From Gammaproteobacteria bacterium (GTDB lineage Bacteria; Pseudomonadota; Gammaproteobacteria; Burkholderiales; Rhodocyclaceae): a stretch of DNA of 64,000 bases. Position 1 is the first letter of the stretch. Each line of letters opens with the position of its first letter. The position numbers and the translations under genes were made by a program. Of this stretch, positions 8,886-17,672 are shown one piece after another. The DNA lies in the NCBI GenBank assembly GCA_018819515.1, contig JAHJPX010000006.1, forward strand, positions 124,001 to 188,000. The letters run 5' to 3'. Under the pieces are notes generated by a model. That model was not told the DNA's origin, searched no databases, and worked only from the letters and a program-made list of their open reading frames with translations.

Positions 8886-10898
8886 TTAGATGAATGACTC
8901 GACGGCGCTCACGACGTTCGCTACGGTGAAGCCGAACTCCTTGAACAGCACGCCTGCGGGGGCTGATTCGCCGAAACGGTCGAGGCCGATGACCTTGCCT
9001 TCACCGCCGACATACTTCCACCAGCCATCGGTGACGCTGGCTTCGACGACGATGCGCGGCAGGCCCTTGGGCAGTACGCTGTCCTTGTAGGCCGGGTCCT
9101 GACGATCGAACACGTTGGTGCAGGGCATCGAGACGACGCGCACCGGGATGTCCTGCTGGGCCAGTGCGTCCTGAGCCTTGAGCGCCAGTTCGACTTCCGA
9201 GCCGGTGGCGATGATGATGGCCTTGGCGCTGCCCTTGGCTTCCGAGATGACGTAGCCGCCCTTCCGGATGTTGGCGATGGTGGCGGTGTCGCGGGCCACG
9301 AACGGCAGGTTCTGGCGCGACAGGGCGAGCGAACTCGGGCCGCTGGTCTTCTCGACGGCGCAGACCCAGGCCGTCATGGTTTCGACGGTGTCGCAAGGAC
9401 GCCAGACGTCCATGTTCGGGATCATGCGCAGGGTCGGGATCTGCTCGACCGGCTGGTGCGTCGGGCCGTCTTCGCCGAGGCCGATGGAGTCGTGCGTGAA
9501 TACGTAGATCACGCGCTGCTTCATCAGCGCCGACATGCGCAGGGCGTTGCGGGCGTATTCAGAGAACATCAGGAAGGTGCCGCCGAAGGGCAGCAGGCCG
9601 CCGTGCAGGGCCATGCCGTTCATGATGTGCGACATGCCGAACTCGCGCACGCCGTAGGAGATGTAGTTGCCCGGCTCCTTGCCCGAGACGTGCTTGCAGC
9701 CCGTCCAGTTGGTCAGGTTGGAGCCGGTCAGGTCGGCGGAGCCGCCGAGGAACTCGGGCAGGGCCGGGGCCAGCGCGTTGATGGCGATCTGCGAGGCTTT
9801 GCGGGTGGCGACGGTTTCGGCCTTCTCATTGGCGGTGGCGATGGCCTTGGCGGCGAACTCGGCCCAGTTGGCGGGCAGTTCGTTGGCCGTGCGGCGCTTG
9901 AACTCCGCGGCTTCTGCCGGGAAGGCCTTGGCGTAGTGCTCGAACTTGCGGTTCCAGTCGCCTTCCCACTCGGCGCCCTTCTTCTTGGCGTCCCAAGCTT
10001 CGTAGACTTCCTTGGGAATTTCGAAGGGACCGAAGTGCCAGCCGATATGCGGGCGGGCGGCGGCGATTTCTTCGTCGCCCAGCGGCGCGCCGTGCACGTC
10101 GTGGGTGCCGGCTTTGTTCGGGGAGCCGGCGCCGATCACGGTCTTGCAGCAGATCAGCGAGGGTTTGTCGGTGACCGCCTTGGCGGCCGTTATGGCGGCG
10201 TGCAGTGCTTCAGGATCGTGACCATTGACATTCGGCACCACGTGCCAGCCGTAGGCCTCGAAGCGCTTCGGCGTGTCGTCGGTGAACCAGCCTTCGACGT
10301 GGCCGTCGATGGAAATGCCGTTGTCGTCCCAGAAGGCGGTCAGCTTGCCCAGGCCCCAGGTGCCGGCCAGCGCGCAGGCCTCGTGCGAGATGCCTTCCAT
10401 CAGGCAGCCGTCGCCGAGGAAGACCCAGGTGCGGTGATCGACGATTTCATGGCCGGGCTTGTTGAACTGGTTGGCCAGCAGCTTCTCCGCCATGGCCATG
10501 CCGACGGCGTTGGTGATGCCTTGGCCGAGCGGGCCGGTGGTGGTCTCGACGCCCGGCGTATAGCCATATTCCGGATGGCCCGGCGTGCGCGAGTGCAGCT
10601 GGCGGAACTGCTTGATGTCGTCGATCGAAACATCGTAGCCGGTCAGGTGCAGCAAGGCGTAGATGAGCATCGAGCCGTGGCCGTTCGAGAGCACGAAGCG
10701 GTCGCGGTCGGCCCACTTGGGGTTCTTTGGGTTGTGGCGCATGTGGTGGTTCCACAGCACCTCGGCGATCTCGGCCATGCCCATGGGCGCGCCCGGATGT
10801 CCCGACTTGGCCTTCTGCACTGCATCCATCGCCAGGGCGCGGATGGCGCTGGTCATATTGTTGAACACTGGGGGATCGAAATCGCTGAAAGTGGACAT
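8886..10898 (-). CDS. tkt: transketolase
   Basis: The 670-residue thiamine-diphosphate enzyme moves two-carbon units between sugar phosphates in the Calvin and pentose phosphate cycles. It shows KSGHPGAPMGMA at the N-terminus, the ThDP/Mg motif starting GDGCLMEGISHEAC, the THDSIGLGEDGPTHQPVEQ segment and the C-terminal domain ending near GLDRFGESAPAG. Length is typical. It follows prk after about 140 nt and precedes gap closely. Confidence 0.95.
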   Translation of the reverse strand: MSTFSDFDPPVFNNMTSAIRALAMDAVQKAKSGHPGAPMGMAEIAEVLWNHHMRHNPKNPKWADRDRFVLSNGHGSMLIYALLHLTGYDVSIDDIKQFRQLHSRTPGHPEYGYTPGVETTTGPLGQGITNAVGMAMAEKLLANQFNKPGHEIVDHRTWVFLGDGCLMEGISHEACALAGTWGLGKLTAFWDDNGISIDGHVEGWFTDDTPKRFEAYGWHVVPNVNGHDPEALHAAITAAKAVTDKPSLICCKTVIGAGSPNKAGTHDVHGAPLGDEEIAAARPHIGWHFGPFEIPKEVYEAWDAKKKGAEWEGDWNRKFEHYAKAFPAEAAEFKRRTANELPANWAEFAAKAIATANEKAETVATRKASQIAINALAPALPEFLGGSADLTGSNLTNWTGCKHVSGKEPGNYISYGVREFGMSHIMNGMALHGGLLPFGGTFLMFSEYARNALRMSALMKQRVIYVFTHDSIGLGEDGPTHQPVEQIPTLRMIPNMDVWRPCDTVETMTAWVCAVEKTSGPSSLALSRQNLPFVARDTATIANIRKGGYVISEAKGSAKAIIIATGSEVELALKAQDALAQQDIPVRVVSMPCTNVFDRQDPAYKDSVLPKGLPRIVVEASVTDGWWKYVGGEGKVIGLDRFGESAPAGVLFKEFGFTVANVVSAVESFI

Positions 10899-10995
10899 CG
10901 TTGTTCCTTGTGCGTGTGAGGCCGGGAAGAACCCGAAATTATCGGCGAAACCCGGCTATTTGTGTTGGGTGTAGTGGCAATTGGCAAAGTGAAGT

Positions 10996-11023
10996 CCCCG
11001 AACGCCCTTGCCGGGCTCCGGGG
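10996..11023. other. GC-rich hairpin between prk and tkt
   Basis: CCCCG and CGGGG flank an inner GCCC/GGGC pairing. No T run follows on the minus strand, so this is not a standard terminator; it could slow or attenuate transcription between prk and tkt. Weakly supported. Confidence 0.3.
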
Positions 11024-11038
11024 AGCACGGCGCAGCAC

Positions 11039-11920
11039 CTACTTAGTGCTGCGCTTCCACTTTTTTTCCATGAGATCCAGCATGATCGGCGAGAGCACCA
11101 ACTGCATTGCCAGTTCCATCTTGCCGCCGGGCACGACCAGGCAGTTCGGGCGCGACATGAACGAGTCGTGGATCATGGTCAGGAGATAGGGGAAATCGAC
11201 GCCGTGCCAATCGCGGAAGCGGATCACGACCATGGATTCGTCGAGGGTCGGAATGTCGCGGGCGATGAAGGGGTTGGAAGTATCGACGATCGGCACGCGC
11301 TGGAAGTTGATGTGCGTGCGCGAGAACTGCGGGCAGATGTAGTTAACGTAGTCCGACATCCGCCGCAGGATGGTGTGGGTCACCGCCTCGACGGAATAGC
11401 CGCGACCGGCAGTGTCGCGGTGGATCTTCTGGATCCACTCAAGGTTGACCACCGGGACGACGCCGATGGCGAGATCGACGTGCTGGGCGACATCGGCCTC
11501 ATCGCCGACGTAGGCGCCGTGCAGACCCTCGTAAAACAGCAGGTCGGTGTGTTCGGGCAGGTTTTCCCACGGCGTGAAGGTGCCGGGTTCCTGACCGTAG
11601 GGCGCGGCTTCCTCTGCGTTGTGCAAATAGAAGCGACGCTTGCCATGGCCGGTTTCGCCGTAGGTCTTGAAGATGCTTTCCAGTTCCGCCAGTTCATTGG
11701 CGTTCGGGCCGAAGTGGGTGGGGGCCGGTTCGTTGCGCGCTTCCGCGTCGGCGACGACCTTTTTCATTTCGGCGCGGTCGTACTTGTGCATGCTGTCGCC
11801 CTCGACTACCGCGGCGGTGATCTTTTCGCGACGGAAGATGTGTTCGAAGGACCGCTTGACCGTGGTCGTCCCGGCACCGGAAGAACCGGTCACGGCGATG
11901 ATCGGATACTTGATGGACAT
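11039..11920 (-). CDS. prk: phosphoribulokinase
   Basis: The 293-residue protein phosphorylates ribulose 5-phosphate to make the RuBisCO substrate. It has the P-loop GSSGAGTT (about 12-19), VVEGDSMHKYDRAEM, and the FYEGLHGAYV region typical of the bacterial octameric class. GGGAGA precedes the ATG. It is the diagnostic Calvin-cycle enzyme together with cbbM. The 324 nt upstream hold the terminator that follows cbbO, so prk probably has its own promoter or relies on read-through. Confidence 0.95.
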   Translation of the reverse strand: MSIKYPIIAVTGSSGAGTTTVKRSFEHIFRREKITAAVVEGDSMHKYDRAEMKKVVADAEARNEPAPTHFGPNANELAELESIFKTYGETGHGKRRFYLHNAEEAAPYGQEPGTFTPWENLPEHTDLLFYEGLHGAYVGDEADVAQHVDLAIGVVPVVNLEWIQKIHRDTAGRGYSVEAVTHTILRRMSDYVNYICPQFSRTHINFQRVPIVDTSNPFIARDIPTLDESMVVIRFRDWHGVDFPYLLTMIHDSFMSRPNCLVVPGGKMELAMQLVLSPIMLDLMEKKWKRSTK

Positions 11921-12244
11921 GGTGTCTCCCTCTAATGAAATATTATTTCCAGCCAGTCCGCCCGCGATGATCGGCGCGGCGCCCTGCAGTCATTCGTTTC
12001 CCGAGCGGCCATTGAGCCCGTTCTTCCCGCCTTGTCCCTCAAGAAAACCCCCGCCCCTTTGCGAGGGGCGGGGTCAATCTGGCAACATGCCAGAGGGAGT
12101 GGAGAAACACGGGCCGCGAAAAACCACGACCCGACGCATGCAATGTAAACCGCGCGAACCATAAGCGCCATTCACTTTTTCTTATCATTGGAATAAGCGG
12201 ACCGCTACTGCTCTGCAGCATGCCGTCCGAGTATTTCTTGTGCC
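11921..12244. other. gap between cbbO and prk without a gene
   Basis: No convincing coding sequence is seen here on either strand. It holds the hairpin at 12049-12073, an AT-richer stretch near 12170-12200, and the prk ribosome binding site. A promoter for prk on the minus strand is likely but I could not fix its boxes. Confidence 0.5.
12049..12073 (-). terminator. intrinsic terminator after cbbO
   Basis: A perfect 9-bp GC stem (CCCCGCCCC with its complement) and a 7-nt loop, followed on the minus strand by GTTTTCTT. It lies about 170 nt beyond the cbbO stop. Confidence 0.75.
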
Positions 12245-14512
12245 TCATTTCGTTAATGCCATGAAGAGCCCCGGCAATTTCTCGGGTAGTCGCTGGATGT
12301 TGTCGATTACCGAGTATTGTCGCCCGAAAATGTCGGAAACATACTCGTCGGCGCGCGGATCCAGGCTGATACAGTAGGAGAAGATGCCCTTTCGATCGAG
12401 TTCGCGTACGGCCTGGCGGGCATCCTCGCTCAAGGCTCGCTCATCTGGAGTATCGACGTCGGACGGCCGGCCGTCGGTGAGGATCAGCAGCAGCTTCTTG
12501 TCGGCGGCGCGGGCGCCGAGGTAGTGGCCGGCATGGCGCAGGGCGGCGCCCATGCGCGTCGACCAGCCGGCCTCCATCGCGGCCAGCCGCGCCTTGACGT
12601 CGTCGTTCCAGCCCTCGGAAAAGCCCTTGATGTGCTGGTAGCGCACCTGATGGCGGGTGTCGGAATGGAAGCCGGCGATGGCGAACGGATCGCCCAGGCG
12701 GTCGACGGCCCAGGCTAGCAGTGACACGGCTTCCTGCGACAGTTCGAGGATGGTCTGTTCACCCGAGGGCATCTTTTCGTTGAGCGATTCCGAAAGGTCA
12801 AGCAGCAGCAGCACGGCGATGTCGCGGCCAGAGGTCTTGTGGCTCATGTTGATGCGCGGGTCGGGCGTGGTGCCGCTGCGGAAATCGATGAGCGAGCGCA
12901 GCGCGATGTCGAGGTCGAGTTCGGCGCCGTCTTCCTGGTAACGGATACGTTGCTTGTCCTGTGGTTTCAGGAGGTCGAGCAGGCGCTTGAGTCGCTTGGC
13001 CAGTGCGTCGTGCCTGGCCAGCAGGCGGTCGATTTTTGCCGCATTGCCGGCGGGATGCAGGGCTTCGTAGAGGCTGACCCAGTCGGGTCGATAGCTCTGA
13101 CTCTGGTAATCCCACTCCGGGTAGTGGCGCGGCGGCAGGCCTTGCTGCTCGTCACTCTTCAACTGGCGCGGCTCGTCGAAGGCTTCCTCTTCGTCGCCTT
13201 CCTCGATGAATTTCCAGAGCTGGCGATTATCGTCGCGGTAACTGATGACGGTGTCGTCGAAGTGGACTTTGGCAAACTGGTCGCTCTGGCGGCGCGTGCG
13301 GGCGACGTAGGCGAGCGCAAGTTCTGCCATGGCTGTCGTGCCTTCGTCGATGCGAGCATGAAAGCCGTCTACAAATTCGTTCAGTACGGCATCGCGATAG
13401 CCGTGTCGCGAGTCGAGGAAGGCGCGCGAAAGCATAGCCAGTCGATGGCGCAGACAGGAGGTGGTCTCGGTATCGCAGGCATCCTCGGCCGGCTTCGGGT
13501 GCAGGGCGAGGAAGATGCGCCGGAGGCCGGGGTACTCGCGCATCAGCAGGGTGTCGATGCGCGCATCCTCGAAGAACTCGACCGCCATGCGCTGAAAGGG
13601 GCTCCAGTTGTCGGCGACTTGCGGCGTTGACCAGCGGCGGTGGCCGACCATGTGGGCGAGTACGGCGCGGTAGCGGTCGATGCCGGCAATCCCATTCACA
13701 TCGTCATACACATCGGGCACGCGCATGCCGAGCTTGTCGTAGTAGGGCACGGGCTGGCGAATCTCATCGAAGGCCGTCGAGTAGGGCACGAGCATTTCGT
13801 GCTCGCCCCACAAAGCGCGCAGATAGAGGTCGAGTTTGCGTTCGACGTCGTGGAACAGCGTGCCGTGACGTTCGCGTTGCAGCACGGCGCGGCTGTCGGG
13901 CGAAGCGAGTTTGAAATATTCGGCCTGTCGTTCGGGATGGTTGCCGTGGTTCTTGATGCCGTAGTCGGCCCAGTTCCGCAGCCCTTGCAGCGAGACCCGT
14001 TCCAGCAGGCGCGGCGCCTGGGCGAAGAACTCCGGCAGGCCGGGGCTGGGGATGGTCTGGTGGAAACCGTGGATGGAGCCGGTGGTGCGCGCCATCAGGT
14101 CGCGGGCGACGTCGATATAACCCTGCAATTGCGGCAGCGACGGCAGGCGGCGCGCGACGGCGGCCAGCGTTTGCATGAAGGGCGCGATGGCCGGGCCGTT
14201 GGGCGACTTCTGCATCGCCCTGACGAAATCCATGACCGGTGGTAGCGCGTCGTCGTTGATGGTTGTGGCGACGTTCGGCCAGGCTTCGAGGAAAGCCAGC
14301 ATCGGTTCCGGGCCGCGACCCAGCTTGCCGAGCACGCGCGCTGCTTCGAGGTAGGCCTTGATCTGCGGCCGCGAAAAGACCGTCAGCGCTTCGTACACGC
14401 ATTCCTCGAACACCTCGGCCACCTGCTGGAAGCCGCAGTCGAGTTCGTACCAGTAGGTTTGCACCTGCGGGTGCATCATCACCCGCTTGCGGGCGTCGGG
14501 GGCCGTGCTCAT
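12245..14512 (-). CDS. cbbO: RuBisCO activase component CbbO (VWA protein)
   Basis: The 755-residue protein is the adaptor partner of the AAA+ protein CbbQ; the QO complex remodels inhibited RuBisCO. The C-terminal part (about 540-755) is a von Willebrand A domain with the metal-site motif DLSES and the later LTDGRPSD segment; the N-terminal half is the long helical region characteristic of CbbO/NorD proteins. A dispersed repeat fills the whole 24 nt between the cbbQ stop and this ATG, so there is no ordinary SD; GGTGGT inside the repeat is the only purine-rich candidate. Length matches CbbO. Confidence 0.9.
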   Translation of the reverse strand: MSTAPDARKRVMMHPQVQTYWYELDCGFQQVAEVFEECVYEALTVFSRPQIKAYLEAARVLGKLGRGPEPMLAFLEAWPNVATTINDDALPPVMDFVRAMQKSPNGPAIAPFMQTLAAVARRLPSLPQLQGYIDVARDLMARTTGSIHGFHQTIPSPGLPEFFAQAPRLLERVSLQGLRNWADYGIKNHGNHPERQAEYFKLASPDSRAVLQRERHGTLFHDVERKLDLYLRALWGEHEMLVPYSTAFDEIRQPVPYYDKLGMRVPDVYDDVNGIAGIDRYRAVLAHMVGHRRWSTPQVADNWSPFQRMAVEFFEDARIDTLLMREYPGLRRIFLALHPKPAEDACDTETTSCLRHRLAMLSRAFLDSRHGYRDAVLNEFVDGFHARIDEGTTAMAELALAYVARTRRQSDQFAKVHFDDTVISYRDDNRQLWKFIEEGDEEEAFDEPRQLKSDEQQGLPPRHYPEWDYQSQSYRPDWVSLYEALHPAGNAAKIDRLLARHDALAKRLKRLLDLLKPQDKQRIRYQEDGAELDLDIALRSLIDFRSGTTPDPRINMSHKTSGRDIAVLLLLDLSESLNEKMPSGEQTILELSQEAVSLLAWAVDRLGDPFAIAGFHSDTRHQVRYQHIKGFSEGWNDDVKARLAAMEAGWSTRMGAALRHAGHYLGARAADKKLLLILTDGRPSDVDTPDERALSEDARQAVRELDRKGIFSYCISLDPRADEYVSDIFGRQYSVIDNIQRLPEKLPGLFMALTK

Positions 14513-14537
14513 TGGCGTACCACCACGGCTGACTTTT
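14513..14537 (-). repeat. dispersed 25-bp repeat at the cbbQ-cbbO junction
   Basis: On the minus strand this copy starts within the cbbQ TAA stop and ends on the base before the cbbO ATG, so the intergenic space consists of the repeat alone. Confidence 0.9.
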
Positions 14538-15339
14538 ATGCGAAGACGGCGTCGATGGCGTGGTCGAGCGTGGCGCGGATGTCGGCGTCGTCGGTGATCG
14601 GGCGCACCAGTGCCATGCGGCAGGCGTCGATGGGCGCCACGCCGCGCTGGATCAGCGTTGCCGCGTAGACCAGCAAGCGCGTCGAGATGCCTTCGTCGAG
14701 GCCGTGGCCCTTGAGGTTGCGGGCGGTGTGGGCGATCTGGATCAGCTTCGTTGCCTGTTCGCGGCCGATGCCGGTTTCCTTGGCGACGATGTCAGCTTCC
14801 AGTTCCGCCTCCGGATAGTCGAAGTCGAAGCCGGTGAAGCGCTGCTTGGTCGACTGCTTCAAGTCCTTCATCAGCGACTGATAGCCGGGGTTGTAGGAGA
14901 TCACCAGCTGGAAGTCGGCATGCGCCTCGATCAGCTCGCCCTTCTTGTCGATCGGCAGCGTGCGGCGGTGGTCGGTGAGCGGATGGATGACGACGGTGGT
15001 GTCCTGGCGTGCCTCGACGATCTCGTCGAGATAGCAGATCGCGCCGATGCGTGCGGCGGTGGTCAGCGGCCCATCGAGCCAACGGGTGCCGTTGGCGTCG
15101 AGCAGATAGCGGCCGACCAGGTCGCTCGCCGTCATGTCTTCGTTGCAAGCGACGGTGATCAACGGCTTGCCCAGCTTCCAGGCCATGTACTCGACGAAAC
15201 GCGACTTGCCGCAGCCGGTCGGGCCCTTGATCATCACCGGCAGGCGGGCGCCGTAAGCCGCCTCGTAGAGCGCGACTTCGTTGCTCTGCACCTGGTAGAA
15301 GGGTTCGTTCTTGACGAGGTACTGCTCTTTGTTCGACAT
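14536..15339 (-). CDS. cbbQ: RuBisCO activase AAA+ ATPase CbbQ
   Basis: The 267-residue MoxR-class ATPase has Walker A GPTGCGKS (39-46), the Walker B-like ICYLDEIVEAR and the DHRRTLPID insert seen in CbbQ/NorQ. With CbbO it forms the ATP-driven activase that pulls sugar-phosphate inhibitors from RuBisCO. It lies about 80 nt after cbbM, with a hairpin in between that probably lowers expression relative to RuBisCO. Its stop codon is shared with the dispersed repeat. Confidence 0.95.
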   Translation of the reverse strand: MSNKEQYLVKNEPFYQVQSNEVALYEAAYGARLPVMIKGPTGCGKSRFVEYMAWKLGKPLITVACNEDMTASDLVGRYLLDANGTRWLDGPLTTAARIGAICYLDEIVEARQDTTVVIHPLTDHRRTLPIDKKGELIEAHADFQLVISYNPGYQSLMKDLKQSTKQRFTGFDFDYPEAELEADIVAKETGIGREQATKLIQIAHTARNLKGHGLDEGISTRLLVYAATLIQRGVAPIDACRMALVRPITDDADIRATLDHAIDAVFA

Positions 15340-15377
15340 CGCGTTATCCGATCAAAAGAGTCAGGAAAAGAGCGCTT

Positions 15378-15404
15378 AAAAAGCCCCGCCGTGGCGGGGC
15401 TTTT
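15378..15404 (-). terminator. terminator between cbbM and cbbQ
   Basis: Stem GCCCCGC/GCGGGGC flanked by A5 and T4, beginning 14 nt after the cbbM stop. It can act in both directions. Because cbbQ follows on the same strand without an obvious new promoter, partial read-through is the likely arrangement. Confidence 0.85.
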
Positions 15405-15417
15405 ATGAGAGCACAGA

Positions 15418-16797
15418 TTACTTGTGCGCGCCGATCTTCTCGCGCCAGCCGGGGAACAGCTTGTCGGAATCCTTGGGGAAGGACTCGAAGGCGCGGGCGA
15501 ATTCCTTGTGCTCCTTGGCCCACTGGATGGGGTCGGCGCCGGCCTTCCAGCAGTCGTAGGCCTGGCGCAGCGAGATTGCACCGGCGGCCGGGCTGTCGAT
15601 GTGGCCGTAGGCGCCACCGCCGGCGGTGTTGATGACGTTGCCGTGGCCGAGGTTCTCGAAGAAGCCGGGCAGGCGCAGCGCGTTCATGCCGCCGGAGATG
15701 ATCGGCGTGGTGGCCCTGATGCCGTCCCACTTCTGGAAGTAGACCGGGCCTTGACACTCGTCGCGCTCGATCATGTAGGCGATGATCTTGTCGTCGCCTT
15801 CGCCTTCCATCTTGCCATAGCCCATGGTGCCCACGTGGATGCCAGAAGCGCCTTGCAGACGCGACATCTTGGCCAGAACGAAGGCGGTGTAGCCGCGCTT
15901 GGCGGACGGCGAGGTGACGGCGCCGTGGCCGGCGCGGTGGTAGTGCAGGAACTGGTTGGCGTATTGGCGACGGGCGGTGGTGACCATGCCGGGGCCGCCA
16001 ACGTAGCCGTCGACCAGGAAGGCAAGCTTGTTGGCGTCCGGCCCGAAGGTCTCAAGCGCGAAGTCGGCGCGGGCGCACATTTCGTAGTGGTCGTCGGCGG
16101 TGATGTTCATCGAGAACAGTTTGGCCTGGCCAGTTTCGTCCATGGCGCGCTTCATGGCGTCATAGACGAGTGGAATTGTCTTCTTCAGCGGGGAGAACAC
16201 CTGGTTGCCCTGCGGTTCATCGTTCTTGATGAAGTCGCCGCCGAGCCAGAACTGGTAGGCCGCCTTGGCAAACGGCTCGGGACGCAGGCCGAGCTTGGGT
16301 TTGATGATGGTGCCGGCGATGTAGCCGCCGTCCTTGACTGGGCGGCCGAGAATGCGCCACAGATCCTCGATGTTGTAGGCCGGGCAGTCGAACTGGCGGA
16401 TGGCTTCCGGCGGCACGTGGAAGTCGATCATCTTGGCGTGCTCGATGTCGCCCATGCCCTGGTTGTTGCCGATGGTCAGGGTCAGGAAGGAGACCAGCAT
16501 CATGCGACCGTCGGTAATGTTGCGGTCGAACAGTTCCATCGGATAGGCGATGCGCATATCCTCGGTGGCTTCGTCGATGTGATAGACCAGCGCATCGACG
16601 CCCTTGGTGAAGTCGTCGGTGGTCGAAACTTCGACGTTGGTGCCGGTCGAAGACTCGGCGGCGAAGTGCGCGGCGGCTTCCAGATAGCCGGTGCCGGCCT
16701 TCGGCTTCATCTTGTAGGCGCACAGGATGTACTTGCCGCTCTTGATCAGGTCTTCTTCTTTGAGGCTCAGGTCGGCGTAGCGGGCTGATTGATCCAT
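15418..16797 (-). CDS. cbbM: form II ribulose-bisphosphate carboxylase
   Basis: The 459-residue large-subunit-only RuBisCO fixes CO2 onto ribulose 1,5-bisphosphate. Active-site residues follow the form II pattern: Lys166 in GTIIKPKLGLRP and the carbamylated lysine region GGDFIKNDEPQGNQ (Lys191, Asp193, Glu194). Length is that of form II enzymes. No small-subunit gene is nearby, as expected. It is followed by cbbQ and cbbO and preceded by cbbY, with CbbR divergent upstream. Form II enzymes work best at high CO2 and low O2, which suggests a microaerobic or anaerobic setting for carbon fixation. Confidence 0.98.
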   Translation of the reverse strand: MDQSARYADLSLKEEDLIKSGKYILCAYKMKPKAGTGYLEAAAHFAAESSTGTNVEVSTTDDFTKGVDALVYHIDEATEDMRIAYPMELFDRNITDGRMMLVSFLTLTIGNNQGMGDIEHAKMIDFHVPPEAIRQFDCPAYNIEDLWRILGRPVKDGGYIAGTIIKPKLGLRPEPFAKAAYQFWLGGDFIKNDEPQGNQVFSPLKKTIPLVYDAMKRAMDETGQAKLFSMNITADDHYEMCARADFALETFGPDANKLAFLVDGYVGGPGMVTTARRQYANQFLHYHRAGHGAVTSPSAKRGYTAFVLAKMSRLQGASGIHVGTMGYGKMEGEGDDKIIAYMIERDECQGPVYFQKWDGIRATTPIISGGMNALRLPGFFENLGHGNVINTAGGGAYGHIDSPAAGAISLRQAYDCWKAGADPIQWAKEHKEFARAFESFPKDSDKLFPGWREKIGAHK

Positions 16798-16900
16798 TGT
16801 TTGCTCCTTTGCGTGATGTCCGGGTTATGTCAGTGCGATGCGAAGTGGTGCCATCTTAGTCGCGTAAAATCATAAATAACATTAAGAATTATTGATCTCA
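16798..16900 (-). promoter_or_regulatory. AT-rich probable cbbM promoter region
   Basis: The stretch ahead of cbbM is clearly AT-rich for this genome and contains a dyad AATAA-N9-TTATT at 16875-16893 overlapping the cbbY stop. That size and symmetry would suit a LysR-type site, so CbbR may act here as well as at 17645. A -10/-35 pair was not fixed. Inference only. Confidence 0.4.
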
Positions 16901-17598
16901 TGCATAAGCGAAATGTCGGTCAAGCGGGTCGTGGCCAGATCGGGCAATACGGCCAGCGCACCGGTGAAATCGTCGTTTGCGGTGTAGATGCTGGTCGTCA
17001 CCAGCGTGGGGAGGCGTGCCGCCATGGCTGACTTTAGTCCGTTGGTCGAGTCCTCGATGGCGAGGCAGGCTTCCGGCGACAGGCCCAGGCGTTCCAGTAC
17101 CCAAAGGTAGATGTCCGGTGCCGGTTTCTTCTTCGGCACGATGTCGCCGGCGCCAATCACCTCGAACCATTCCACCGAGTCCGGCGCGAGGCTGGCGCGC
17201 AGCAGCGTGGTGACGTTTTCCGGTGTGGTGGTGGTCGCGATGGCCAGCCGCAGATTCGCTTCGCGCGCCTCGGCAATCAGTTCTGCGACGCCTGGCCGCA
17301 GCGGTATCTGCCCGGCTTCCAGCATCGCCAGGTAGTAGCGGGTCTTGGCCGCGTGCAGCGACCGGATGATCTCGTTGGCGTCAGGCTGGGCGAGAAAGTC
17401 GGGATCGTGCTGTTGTGCGTAAACGCGTATCCGCTCCTTGCCGCCGGTGACCGCCAGTAGTTTGCCGTAGAGGTTCACGTCCCAGTGCCAGCCCAGCGCG
17501 GCCTCGTCGAAGGCGGCATTGAAGGCGGGGCGATGGCCATCGCGTTCGGTATCGGCGAGCGTGCCGTCGACGTCGAAGATCAGGGCTTTCAGCAACAT
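16882..17598 (-). CDS. cbbY: CbbY-type xylulose-1,5-bisphosphate phosphatase
   Basis: The 238-residue HAD hydrolase starts with FDVDGTLADTE (nucleophile and acid Asp), has TTGGKER-like VTGGKERI, IATTTTPENV, KKKPAPDIY and the final acidic motif IEDSTNGLKSA. These match CbbY, which dephosphorylates xylulose 1,5-bisphosphate, a RuBisCO side product that inhibits the enzyme. The phosphoglycolate phosphatase CbbZ is the alternative, but GGKER and the cap sequence favour CbbY. A copy of the dispersed repeat is embedded at 17012-17036 and encodes KSAMAARLP, where relatives usually have Gly rather than Arg. Confidence 0.85.
   Translation of the reverse strand: MLLKALIFDVDGTLADTERDGHRPAFNAAFDEAALGWHWDVNLYGKLLAVTGGKERIRVYAQQHDPDFLAQPDANEIIRSLHAAKTRYYLAMLEAGQIPLRPGVAELIAEAREANLRLAIATTTTPENVTTLLRASLAPDSVEWFEVIGAGDIVPKKKPAPDIYLWVLERLGLSPEACLAIEDSTNGLKSAMAARLPTLVTTSIYTANDDFTGALAVLPDLATTRLTDISLMHEINNS
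17012..17036 (-). repeat. dispersed repeat copy inside cbbY
   Basis: About 22 of 24 positions match the consensus. It lies in the coding strand sense of cbbY without lengthening the protein. Confidence 0.65.
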
Positions 17599-17672
17599 GC
17601 CGCGCAGACTAGTCTTGACAATCCATAAGTACCAGTCACAATTTCTTATCCATTTAATAAGGTGGACAGGTC
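17599..17672. promoter_or_regulatory. cbbY/cbbR divergent promoter with candidate CbbR site
   Basis: The 74-nt divergent spacer is AT-rich. At 17645-17661 it has CTTAT-N7-ATAAG, a dyad containing a T-N11-A arrangement as LysR-family regulators bind. It lies 11 nt before the cbbR start, a good place for autoregulation and control of the divergent cbb run. GGTGGACAGG just before the cbbR ATG would serve as its ribosome binding region. Confidence 0.5.

Noticed and set aside
11932..12171. Short frame between prk and cbbO
   Set aside because: It crosses the terminator stem and has no ribosome binding site or similarity that I recognise.
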